This document shows positions 1-5,371 of a stretch of DNA of 8,790 nt, piece by piece. The stretch is from Nitrospirota bacterium. Lineage in GTDB: Bacteria; Nitrospirota; Thermodesulfovibrionia; UBA6902; BMS3Bbin08. A model generated the notes under the pieces. It did no database searches. It worked only from the letters and a program-made list of their open reading frames with translations, and had not been told where the DNA came from. A program made the translations under genes and the position numbers. Location: assembly GCA_030637135.1 (NCBI GenBank), contig DAOVVO010000053.1, positions 1-8,790 on the forward strand, read 5' to 3'. The first letter of the stretch is position 1, and each line of letters opens with the position of its first letter.

Positions 1-48
<48 letters not shown>

Positions 49-249
49 TAACCAATAGAAACATCAAATTGCAAATATTTTATATTATCCACTGAGTCGG
101 TACGACCCTTCGGCTATAATAGCCTACGGCCTTCCCGACAAATCGGGACGCTCTCCTCTATTATAACTGTCCGCCACAGGCGGATCCGCCGAGGCGGAAG
201 CTACACCAAAAATAAACCTTTATCCCTAATCCTTCTTTCCTGCATTATC
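49..249. repeat. Spacer between two tRNA-Ile genes, rich in hairpins
   Basis: No gene is visible in this 201-base stretch. It contains a hairpin with arms TCCCGA/TCGGGA (133-138 and 143-148, 4-base loop). An outer 8-base inverted repeat, TATAATAG/CTATTATA, lies at 115-122 and 158-165 and encloses it. Two back-to-back GC hairpins built from TCCGCC/GGCGGA follow, at 170-184 and 185-198. The short GC-rich palindromes resemble dispersed REP-like elements. In a dicistronic tRNA precursor they would fold strongly. No T-run follows the hairpins in either direction, so they do not look like terminators. Confidence 0.6.
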
Positions 250-326
<77 letters not shown>

Positions 327-344
327 TTTACAATTTAAATATTA

Positions 345-374
345 AAAATACCCTAAAAAAAGATTGATTGTCAA
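345..374 (-). promoter_or_regulatory. Probable promoter of tRNA-Ile, overlapping a terminator-like hairpin
   Basis: On the minus strand a perfect -35 TTGACA (369-374) is followed after 18 bases by TATTTT (345-350), or after 17 bases by GTATTT. Initiation would then fall close to the tRNA 5' end at 326. The same bases form a short hairpin, ATTGA-CAA-TCAAT, followed by C and seven T (354-360), which could act as a weak terminator for the flavoprotein gene ending at 387. Both readings are possible. The promoter is better supported because the box and spacing are near consensus, while the stem is only 5 AT-rich pairs. Confidence 0.5.
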
Positions 375-386
375 TTAACTGGATGG

Positions 387-977
387 TCATTTCTTATCTG
401 CGGGTTCTTTTGTAATGAGTCTTTTACCAGCCTCATATGCATCCTTGAGTGCATATGGGTGTTTCAGAATTGCTCCTTTTGCATCGACCTGCATATAATA
501 AAGGTTTTCATGTTCAGGTACATTGATAGTTCTGAAAAAAGCAGTAGCTGTGGCATTAGCGCAAGTAAACCCTATCTCTTTTTTCATTCCGCCAACATTC
601 AGTAAAAGCCCCTTTCTTCCGTGTGGCCCTGGTGGAACGGGTTTTTTCAAAAGATATTTTTCGCACCAGAATGACTGGCACCTGTCAATAAGGGCTTTTA
701 TTTGCGCTGTAAGACCAAAGAAAAAAATGGGGGAGGCGAGAATAAAGCGTTCTCCTTCGCGGATAGCGCTGTAAACAGCATCCATATCGTCTTTTATTAT
801 ACACTCTCCTGTTTCATCGCAGCCGCCGCAGTTGGTACATGGTGAAATATCCATCTCGCTCGGTCGAAAGAGCGTGACTGAACAGCCTTCTCCTTCTACT
901 GCCCTGAGCGACTCCTTTAAAAGGAGTTCCGTATTTCCCTCAAGTCTTGGACTCCCCAGAAAGGCAATAACCTTCAC
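387..977 (-). CDS. Iron-sulfur flavoprotein, NADPH-dependent FMN reductase family
   Basis: A 196-residue cytoplasmic flavodoxin-like protein. The N-terminal strand and phosphate-binding loop (GSPRLEGNT, residues 8-16) are the FMN-binding signature of the NADPH-dependent FMN reductase family. Four cysteines at 47, 50, 53 and 59 (C-x2-C-x2-C-x5-C) form the compact motif that holds a 4Fe-4S cluster in the Isf-type iron-sulfur flavoproteins of archaea and anaerobic bacteria. SPIFFFGLTAQIKALIDR (82-99) is the second conserved flavin-site stretch. Isf-type proteins pass electrons between ferredoxin-like donors and acceptors such as oxygen or peroxide; the partner here is unknown. The start is GTG at 977, preceded by AAGGAAG at a suitable distance. 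The gene begins 12 bases after rubrerythrin, with its ribosome site in that gap, so the two are almost certainly co-transcribed. This suggests a role in supplying or handling electrons for peroxide reduction, which is inference. Confidence 0.88.
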   Translation of the reverse strand: MKVIAFLGSPRLEGNTELLLKESLRAVEGEGCSVTLFRPSEMDISPCTNCGGCDETGECIIKDDMDAVYSAIREGERFILASPIFFFGLTAQIKALIDRCQSFWCEKYLLKKPVPPGPHGRKGLLLNVGGMKKEIGFTCANATATAFFRTINVPEHENLYYMQVDAKGAILKHPYALKDAYEAGKRLITKEPADKK

Positions 978-989
978 ATTTCTTCCTTT

Positions 990-1484
990 CTAATCAATCT
1001 TTTCGAACATCTCCTTTTTTGAAGCACATACCGGGCATTTGTCGGGTGCAGCTTCTTCAGCGGTATATCCACAGACCTGACAAACATAGTAATCGACCTC
1101 TTTATTTTTACCGAGAAGTTCAAGAGCCTTTTTATACAAATCTGCATGAATCTTCTCTACCTGATTGGCAAAGTTAAAACTCCTCAATGCTGATTTGTTG
1201 TCCTCTGCCTTTGCATCTTCAATCATCTGGGGATACATATTCTGGAATTCATGGGACTCACCCTGAATCGCTGTTTCAAGATTTTCCCGTGTGCTTTTTA
1301 TTCCTCCCAGTTCTTTCAGATGATTGTGTGCGTGGACTGTCTCTGCTTCAGCTGCTGCCCTGAAGAGTTTTGCTACCTGCTTATATCCTTCTTTCTCTGC
1401 CTTTTTGGCAAACGCAAGATATTTCCTGTTTGCCTGAGATTCTCCTGCAAATGCTTCCTGTAAATTCTTTTCTGTTTTTGACAT
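990..1484 (-). CDS. Rubrerythrin
   Basis: A 164-residue cytoplasmic, non-haem iron peroxidase that reduces hydrogen peroxide to water in anaerobes. The N-terminal ferritin-like four-helix domain carries the diiron ligands: the first GES motif (Glu15), E-T-V-H (Glu48/His51), the second GES (Glu76) with Glu79, and E-K-I-H (Glu110/His113). The C-terminal rubredoxin-like domain has C-x2-C at 135/138 (CQVCGY) and 150/153 (CPVC) holding one iron. Length and domain order are those of classic short rubrerythrin. I place the start at ATG 1484 rather than an in-frame GTG at 1490: GGAGGG at 1491-1495 abuts the GTG but sits 6 bases before the ATG. The gene is followed 12 bases later by the iron-sulfur flavoprotein. 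A sigma70-type promoter lies near 1641-1669. PerR control is plausible given perR nearby. Confidence 0.96.
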   Translation of the reverse strand: MSKTEKNLQEAFAGESQANRKYLAFAKKAEKEGYKQVAKLFRAAAEAETVHAHNHLKELGGIKSTRENLETAIQGESHEFQNMYPQMIEDAKAEDNKSALRSFNFANQVEKIHADLYKKALELLGKNKEVDYYVCQVCGYTAEEAAPDKCPVCASKKEMFEKID

Positions 1485-1550
1485 GGACACCCTCCGTTGG
1501 AATTGAAGAATTTTAAAAGATTACTTTTACCCCATTAGAATGCCCCGTTG

Positions 1551-1570
1551 CCTGCCTGCCGGTAGGCAGG
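1551..1570. repeat. GC-rich palindromic hairpin in the rubrerythrin leader
   Basis: Arms CCTGCCT (1551-1557) and AGGCAGG (1564-1570) pair perfectly around a CCGG core. The element sits between the promoter and the start of rubrerythrin, so it would be part of the leader RNA. No T-run follows it, so it does not look like a terminator. Its style (short, GC-rich, intergenic, in an AT-rich surrounding) matches the TCCGCC/GGCGGA hairpins at 170-198, suggesting a dispersed REP-like repeat class. Confidence 0.5.
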
Positions 1571-1640
1571 GCTCGCCAGGGGGATGAAAACATTACATTC
1601 CATCTAAAACCTGTACACCCTAAGGATAGGAAAAAACCAT

Positions 1641-1669
1641 ATTATAAGTGATAGAGTGCAAAATGTCAT
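1641..1669 (-). promoter_or_regulatory. Sigma70-type promoter for rubrerythrin and the flavoprotein
   Basis: On the minus strand, ATGACA (1664-1669; 5 of 6 bases of TTGACA) is followed after exactly 17 bases by a perfect TATAAT (1641-1646). Transcription would start near 1634, giving a leader of about 150 bases before the ATG at 1484. The -35 box touches a perfect hairpin, CCTGA-AGAG-TCAGG (1670-1683). Allowing a 3-base bulge, the palindrome extends across the -35 to TGT...ACA, so the pair looks like a possible operator. A PerR half-site-like string, TTATAAT, overlaps the -10, but its second half is missing. Confidence 0.6.
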
Positions 1670-1813
1670 CCTGAAGAGTCAGGACACATATCAGATGAAT
1701 ATCAACATTCTGATGTTTAAAAAGGGATAGCGAAACCTAACAATTCTGGTATTCAGTCATGAGGATGTACTTTATTGGATTTTATTGACGTACGGCTCTT
1801 TTATTTTATGAAA

Positions 1814-1939
1814 TTATGCTTCAATTATCTCCATGGGCTCCCCACAGCAGACTAATTCACCACCGCCAGCTTTTGTTACAACCACTTCATTTCCACAGAT
1901 ATTACATTTGTATTTTTCTCCGACCTTTTTTACTGTCAT
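1814..1939 (-). CDS. Desulforedoxin-like small iron protein
   Basis: A complete 41-codon gene. The protein has Cys12 and Cys15 in KYKCNICGNEV and a vicinal pair Cys31-Cys32 in ELVCCGEPM. The C-x2-C plus adjacent C-C arrangement, with a GGG turn (25-27) between, is the hallmark of desulforedoxin and of the N-terminal domain of desulfoferrodoxin, where the four sulfurs hold one iron in a distorted tetrahedral site. Desulforedoxin is about 36 residues, so this is a full-length free-standing version with no superoxide-reductase domain attached. The start ATG at 1939 has a strong GGAG ribosome site 7 bases upstream. It lies downstream of perR and just after a broken rubredoxin, on the same strand as rubrerythrin. 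A role in electron transfer during oxidative stress is inferred from the neighbours. Confidence 0.88.
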   Translation of the reverse strand: MTVKKVGEKYKCNICGNEVVVTKAGGGELVCCGEPMEIIEA

Positions 1940-1951
1940 TTTCTATCTCCT

Positions 1952-2018
1952 TTACCCGATCTTTTCAAATTGGTTCTTCAATGTCCCACACAAGGCACTT
2001 CCAGTCATGAGGAGCAGC
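1952..2018 (-). pseudogene. Remnant of a rubredoxin C-terminus, frameshifted
   Basis: Reading the minus strand, one frame gives APHDWKCLV (2015 to 1989). A second frame, starting 2 bases back, gives CGTLKNQFEKIG and a stop at 1952-1954. Joined, they make DWKCLVCGTLKNQFEKIG, which closely follows the rubredoxin ending DWxCPVCGxxKxxFEKI. Restoring C-x2-C would need two extra bases in GTGTGGG (about 1985-1991). No convincing N-terminal rubredoxin half is visible upstream. The stop lies 12 bases before the desulforedoxin ATG, as expected of a former rubredoxin-desulforedoxin pair. The second frame alone could be read as an 18-residue peptide from ATG 2008, but it has no good ribosome site. A sequencing or assembly error is an alternative to true decay, though it would not supply the missing N-terminus. 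Confidence 0.55.
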
Positions 2019-2029
2019 ACTGAGCACTA

Positions 2030-2057
2030 GTTATACAGCTACATTTTTTATTTTGAA
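2030..2057 (-). promoter_or_regulatory. Possible promoter for the rubredoxin remnant and desulforedoxin
   Basis: On the minus strand, TTCAAA (2052-2057; 4 of 6 to TTGACA) is followed after 16 bases by TATAAC (2030-2035; 5 of 6 to TATAAT). Initiation near 2023 would give a leader of roughly 85 bases before the desulforedoxin ATG. It lies 40-odd bases after the perR stop. Co-transcription from perR is the alternative. Confidence 0.35.
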
Positions 2058-2098
2058 GCGTTGTTTCGTCAACTCGGAAGCCGCCAGGTACTCTTTCT

Positions 2099-2518
2099 CT
2101 ATGAGCTGCCAATCGGTGGGCTGGTGTCTTTTTTACATTCTGCACATGTGCCGTAAAATGCTACCTGGTTTGATGTTACCTCAAAGTCATTTTTCTGTTC
2201 ATCAGGAATAGGGAGGTCATAGGCTATATTGATATCAACAATCTTTTTACATGGCACGCACATGAAATGATGATGCGTGGTTGTTCCCGGGTCATATCGT
2301 TTCCGTTCCGGGTCAATAGACAGTTCAAGAATATGCCCTTTCTTCCGCAAAGCTTCAAGAGTATTGTAGACCGTTGAAAAAGACATGGTTGGAAACCTCT
2401 TTTTTATCTTACTGTAAATTTCCTCTGCAGAAGGATGGTCTGTATTACCATCAAGATATTCAAGGATACCCAACCTTTGGGGTGTCAGTTTTATCCCGAT
2501 TCCTTTATACTTTTCCAT
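2099..2518 (-). CDS. perR: PerR-type transcriptional regulator, Fur family
   Basis: A 139-residue cytoplasmic DNA-binding metalloregulator. The N-terminal winged helix (about 9-75) contains LTPQRLGILEYL and the recognition helix STVYNTLEAL (48-57). The C-terminal dimerisation domain has an HHHF cluster (82-85) and two C-x2-C pairs, Cys87/90 and Cys125/128, the structural zinc site of Fur/PerR proteins. IVDI (93-96) places Asp95 where PerR has the aspartate that tunes iron-dependent peroxide sensing; Fur has Glu at that position. His28 in DHPSAEEIY matches the oxidisable N-terminal histidine. In this family peroxide oxidises a histidine and derepresses the regulon. Downstream genes on the same strand (desulforedoxin, rubrerythrin) are classic PerR or oxidative-stress targets. 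The ATG at 2518 has only a weak AAAGAA upstream. PerR rather than Fur is inferred from Asp95 and the context. Confidence 0.88.
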   Translation of the reverse strand: MEKYKGIGIKLTPQRLGILEYLDGNTDHPSAEEIYSKIKKRFPTMSFSTVYNTLEALRKKGHILELSIDPERKRYDPGTTTHHHFMCVPCKKIVDINIAYDLPIPDEQKNDFEVTSNQVAFYGTCAECKKDTSPPIGSS

Positions 2519-2541
2519 GGTTCTTTATGAGATATAGTTAC

Positions 2542-2570
2542 ACGTTATTATATTTATGCGTACTTGTCAA
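2542..2570 (-). promoter_or_regulatory. Possible perR promoter with a PerR-box-like sequence
   Basis: A perfect TTGACA (2565-2570) is followed after 17 bases by TAACGT (2542-2547), a poor -10, giving a short leader of about 17 bases. The spacer and -10 contain TTATTATATTTATGC (plus strand 2545-2559), which matches 10 of the 14 defined positions of the PerR box TTATAATnATTATAA as known from Bacillus. In AT-rich DNA this match is only suggestive. It would fit autoregulation. Confidence 0.38.
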
Positions 2571-2629
2571 ATGTTTTTTAAAGAAGCATAGTTTCCCTTG
2601 TAAAAGTACATATTTCCGCGTTGGACATA

Positions 2630-3382
2630 TTAACAGACCTCCACATCCTTGCCGGAAAAACTTTTCATAAGCCGTGAAATAATCCTGTCAATGAATGCAT
2701 CATCAAGCCATTGCTCTATATGGTATTTTTCATAAAGCCGCTTAACCTTGGCTGCATAGTTCATCCTGTCAATTATAATGCTGTTAACGTAAGGTGTTAT
2801 TTTTTTTGCAAGAGACTCAGGTTTCATGGGCAGGAGAGGGCCTATGAATACATAGGTCTTTATCCCTGCCTTGTGAAGTTTTTTCAATGCCTCTATGCGT
2901 GTTTGAATCGGAGGCGCTTGAGGCTCAAACACCGTTCTCGCTTTTTCGTCATCACTCGTTATGGTGAGACCTACGTTTACATTTTTTAACTTTAGAATAA
3001 TATCAATATCTCTTAATACGAGTGGGGATTTTGTGAGGATATCCACAGGGAATTGAAACAACTCAAGTATCTCAAGGCATTTTCTGGTAATCATGTATTT
3101 TTTCTCAAGCGGTTGATACGGGTCTGTCACAGAACTCAGGATTATAGTGCCTTTTTCAGCGCGCTTGAGCTGTCTTCTCAACACCTCAGGGGTGTTTATT
3201 TTTATGTCTACAAACCTGCCCCATGGCTCTGTATGGCCGGTAAATCTCTTCATATAAGTTGCATAACAGTATGTGCATGCATGTTCACAGCCTACGTAGG
3301 GATTTATACAGTATTTTCTTCCGGGTATGCCTGTTTTTGAAAGGGCAGTCCTGACCTTTATTTCTTCCTGGAGTAGTTTCAT
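2630..3382 (-). CDS. Radical SAM protein, SPL (spore photoproduct lyase-like) superfamily
   Basis: A 250-residue cytoplasmic protein. Cys32, Cys36 and Cys39 in GCEHACTYCYA form the CxxxCxxC motif that binds the 4Fe-4S cluster which cleaves S-adenosylmethionine. VTDPYQPLE (85-93), ILTKSPLVLRD (115-125) and FEPQAPPIQTRIEALKKL (152-169) match the SPL-superfamily core (COG1533-type). In true spore photoproduct lyase an S-C-T-S-D segment supplies a catalytic hydrogen-donor cysteine. The corresponding stretch here is S-S-V-T-D (83-87), with serine in place of that cysteine, and the protein is about 90 residues shorter. It is therefore probably not a DNA photoproduct lyase, and its substrate is unknown. 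The ATG at 3382 is preceded by a run of A with no clear ribosome site and no in-frame upstream start before a stop. It lies 111 bases upstream of perR, with a promoter between, so it may be separately transcribed. Confidence 0.85.
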   Translation of the reverse strand: MKLLQEEIKVRTALSKTGIPGRKYCINPYVGCEHACTYCYATYMKRFTGHTEPWGRFVDIKINTPEVLRRQLKRAEKGTIILSSVTDPYQPLEKKYMITRKCLEILELFQFPVDILTKSPLVLRDIDIILKLKNVNVGLTITSDDEKARTVFEPQAPPIQTRIEALKKLHKAGIKTYVFIGPLLPMKPESLAKKITPYVNSIIIDRMNYAAKVKRLYEKYHIEQWLDDAFIDRIISRLMKSFSGKDVEVC

Positions 3383-3472
3383 TTTTTTGTATAAGACAGC
3401 AGGTTGCTGTTCGTTCCCTCTTTCAGTAATATAAGTTTAAACAAAGAATAGGGAAATATCCAACAGGGAAAC

Positions 3473-3838
3473 ATGTTAGAAAAAATTGCCGTTATCGCCT
3501 CTGTCATTTGTGCTTTGACTGCTGTTACCACGTCCCTGCGGGCTCTTGGAAAATCACGCGAACAGTCCCGATATGAAACGGTTTCTAAACTGGTGACGAG
3601 TTCACGAGTATATGGATACCCGGCACATAAACCAGAAACAACTCGCAAAAATATTTTTCTTCACCTTGCTGTAACTGTTATCTGGTTTATCCTTTCTCTT
3701 GCGTTCAGTGCCCCGTTGCTGATTCAGAGATGGGCAAGTCAGAAAGACATACTGGTGTTTCTGTGGGTCTTGCTGTTCGTCTGCCTCGGCATTATCCTCT
3801 GGTTTATATGGAGGCGTGTGCTGCTCCGGGAGCGTTAG
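3473..3838 (+). CDS. Small membrane protein of unknown function
   Basis: The only plus-strand gene in the window, 121 residues. I do not recognise its family. It has an N-terminal hydrophobic segment (about 4-22), a polar positively charged stretch (about 23-60, rich in Arg, Lys, Ser and Thr), and two strong membrane segments (about 61-84 and 92-113). It ends in a basic tail (RRVLLRER). Two or three membrane passes are likely, with the basic tail probably cytoplasmic. AGGGA lies 5 to 6 bases before the ATG. A minus-strand open frame covers part of it (3379-3648), but the plus-strand reading has the membrane-protein character and the ribosome site. It faces the radical SAM gene across about 90 bases and converges on the permease gene. 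A weak promoter candidate, TTGCTG-17-TAATAT, lies at 3404-3432. Confidence 0.68.
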   Translation: MLEKIAVIASVICALTAVTTSLRALGKSREQSRYETVSKLVTSSRVYGYPAHKPETTRKNIFLHLAVTVIWFILSLAFSAPLLIQRWASQKDILVFLWVLLFVCLGIILWFIWRRVLLRER

Positions 3839-3842
3839 GGTT

Positions 3843-3870
3843 GAAACGTAGTTTCTGATATTTTATTTTT
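3843..3870 (+). terminator. Weak terminator-like hairpin after the small membrane protein
   Basis: GAAAC-GTA-GTTTC (3843-3855) begins 4 bases after the stop codon and is followed by a T-rich stretch that includes five T in a row. The stem is only 5 pairs and mostly AT, so the call is tentative. The rest of the gap up to 3977 contains a CGCCC-C-GGGCG palindrome near 3922 with no T-run, and nothing that clearly ends the permease transcript coming the other way. Confidence 0.3.
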
Positions 3871-3977
3871 AATGAAATAGCTATTGAATATAAAGAAAGA
3901 ATAATACCCCTTCCATGTTCCGCCCCGGGCGAGATTGCATGTTACAACTTTTCGGTACTGCGTGGAGTTTTAATGGG

Positions 3978-5285
3978 TTAAGCACTCCCTTTTTTCATTC
4001 TATAGGTGTATACGAGATAGATGAGATAACCGATTACAAGGGTTCCCAGTCCTGAAAGTGTTGAAAGAGGCTGAGATTTAATACTCCAGACAGTCATCCA
4101 TATGGTAAATATGAGAAAAACAAGAGGTGTTAAGGGATACCCTCTGCACACTCGAATGGATGAAATACCCTTCTTTCGGGTACGAAAGACCGTAAACACA
4201 GCAAGGGCCGCGAATATATTCAGGGTAAAACCGATATATATAAGCAGTGCTCCGAATGTTGCGGTCAGGGCAATAACAGTTGCTATGAGTGCCTGGAGAA
4301 AGACCGCCAGTGAAGGGACTCCTTGTTGGTTTAATTGTGCCAGAGCCCGCGGGAAAAGACTGTCCTTGGCCATTGCTTCGGAAACTCTGGGACCTGCTAT
4401 AATCATGGCACTCACAGTAGAAACGAGACCAAATGCTATCAGAAGTGAAATCAATGTTCCGCCCGTCGTACCCCATAAGGCAATACTAACTGTATTCGCT
4501 ACACTCTCAACTCCTGCTAAGTGCTCAGTGGGAACTGCACTGAGATACGCAAAGTTAACAAGAATATATAATGCGGTTACCGTCAATGTACCCAGAAGAA
4601 GGGCACGCGGAAGATTTTTGCCTGCATTTATAATCTCGGCGCCTATGTATGCAGCAGCGTTCCAGCCAGCATACGCAAAGGCTATAAAAACAAGAATAAC
4701 GGCATAAGATGATGTAAACCAGAAATCCGGGGTAATTGCTGTTACTACTTCAATCTGCGGTCTCGGACCGGTAATAAACACTCCTGCGATAAAGCTGATG
4801 ATAAGTATAATTTTTAAGAGCGCCAGAGCCATTTGAACCCGGGCTCCGAGCCGCAGGTCATAGGCATGTAAAACAGAAAAGATAAGGATTGTCACAACAG
4901 CCATTAAGCGAACCGGCCAGTCTGAGAAAACCTGTGCTACATAAATATGCATTGCCATAGAAGCTGCCGCTATGGGCGCTGAGAAACCAACTATCAGGGA
5001 GACCCAACCGGACAAAAAACCAAGCGATGGATGAAGGACACGACTTATGTAATAGTACTCTGCACCTGATTCGGGCATATTAGCGCCCAGTTCTCCATAA
5101 CAGAGCGCTCCGCATAAAGCAAGGAGCCCTCCTAACAACCATGCAAGAAGGATGTCTCCGCTCCTGGCCCCCATTTCTACCATTAAGCCGGTCGTTGTAA
5201 ATATTCCGGTACCTATCATGGTTGAAATCACAAGAGCGGTACCTGAATATACGCCGATTACCCTTCTGTTCCGATTCCCCCTCAT
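3978..5285 (-). CDS. Amino acid permease, APC superfamily
   Basis: A 435-residue inner-membrane transporter with about 12 predicted membrane segments and short N- and C-termini. MIGTGIFTTTG (23-33) in segment 1 is the unwound glycine-rich motif that binds the substrate amino group and carboxylate in APC transporters. FAYAGWN (203-209) in segment 6 is the matching second substrate-site motif, close to that of LAT/SteT-type transporters. AGPRVSEAMAKD (297-308) is the conserved loop after segment 8. These features support amino acid uptake or exchange; the substrate cannot be read from the sequence. The length is normal for the family. The ATG at 5285 has no clear ribosome site, and an in-frame stop lies 36 bases upstream. 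It lies 86 bases downstream of the methyltransferase lipoprotein gene, so it may be the last gene of that operon or have its own promoter; none is obvious in the gap. Confidence 0.9.
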   Translation of the reverse strand: MRGNRNRRVIGVYSGTALVISTMIGTGIFTTTGLMVEMGARSGDILLAWLLGGLLALCGALCYGELGANMPESGAEYYYISRVLHPSLGFLSGWVSLIVGFSAPIAAASMAMHIYVAQVFSDWPVRLMAVVTILIFSVLHAYDLRLGARVQMALALLKIILIISFIAGVFITGPRPQIEVVTAITPDFWFTSSYAVILVFIAFAYAGWNAAAYIGAEIINAGKNLPRALLLGTLTVTALYILVNFAYLSAVPTEHLAGVESVANTVSIALWGTTGGTLISLLIAFGLVSTVSAMIIAGPRVSEAMAKDSLFPRALAQLNQQGVPSLAVFLQALIATVIALTATFGALLIYIGFTLNIFAALAVFTVFRTRKKGISSIRVCRGYPLTPLVFLIFTIWMTVWSIKSQPLSTLSGLGTLVIGYLIYLVYTYRMKKGSA

Positions 5286-5371
5286 AGTGTTTATTATTCG
5301 AGCTGTTTTAATGGTGTTCTATCAGGTTATGGGTATAGCATCTCATTCCGTAAATTACGATGAAAGTTCAT

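Larger units (their letters stand above)
1485..1813. other. Intergenic region upstream of rubrerythrin
   Basis: This 329-base gap between rubrerythrin and the desulforedoxin gene contains no supported reading frame on either strand. It holds the rubrerythrin ribosome site (1491-1495), a GC-rich palindrome (1551-1570), a promoter (1641-1669) with a small perfect hairpin beside it (1670-1683), and an imperfect inverted repeat with arms ATCAGA/TCTGAT around 1692-1716. No convincing terminator follows the desulforedoxin gene, so some read-through into rubrerythrin is possible. Confidence 0.7.

Noticed and set aside
1485..1490. GTG start for rubrerythrin at 1490
   Set aside because: GGAGGG directly abuts this GTG, leaving no spacing; the ATG at 1484 has the proper 6-base gap.
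1754..2013. Direct repeat CAGTCATGAGGA at 1754-1765 and 2002-2013
   Set aside because: A shared 12-mer in almost 9 kb is expected about as often by chance, and the flanks do not match.
1816..2030. Two plus-strand open frames of 64 and 65 codons
   Set aside because: They are antisense to the desulforedoxin gene and the rubredoxin remnant, which have clear cysteine motifs.
2519..2629. Terminator after the radical SAM gene
   Set aside because: No stable stem with a following T-run was found; only short imperfect repeats (ATATGT) are present.
3379..3648. Minus-strand open frame of 89 codons overlapping the small membrane protein
   Set aside because: It has no recognised motif; the plus-strand frame has a ribosome site and coherent membrane segments. 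It also overlaps the radical SAM start.
4078..4476. Minus-strand open frame of 132 codons inside the permease gene
   Set aside because: It is an alternative frame of the permease, which has clear family motifs across the same bases; the shadow frame has no recognisable features.
4102..4707. Plus-strand open frame of 201 codons opposite the permease gene
   Set aside because: It is antisense to well-supported membrane segments and the FAYAGWN motif; its composition reflects the complement of hydrophobic codons.
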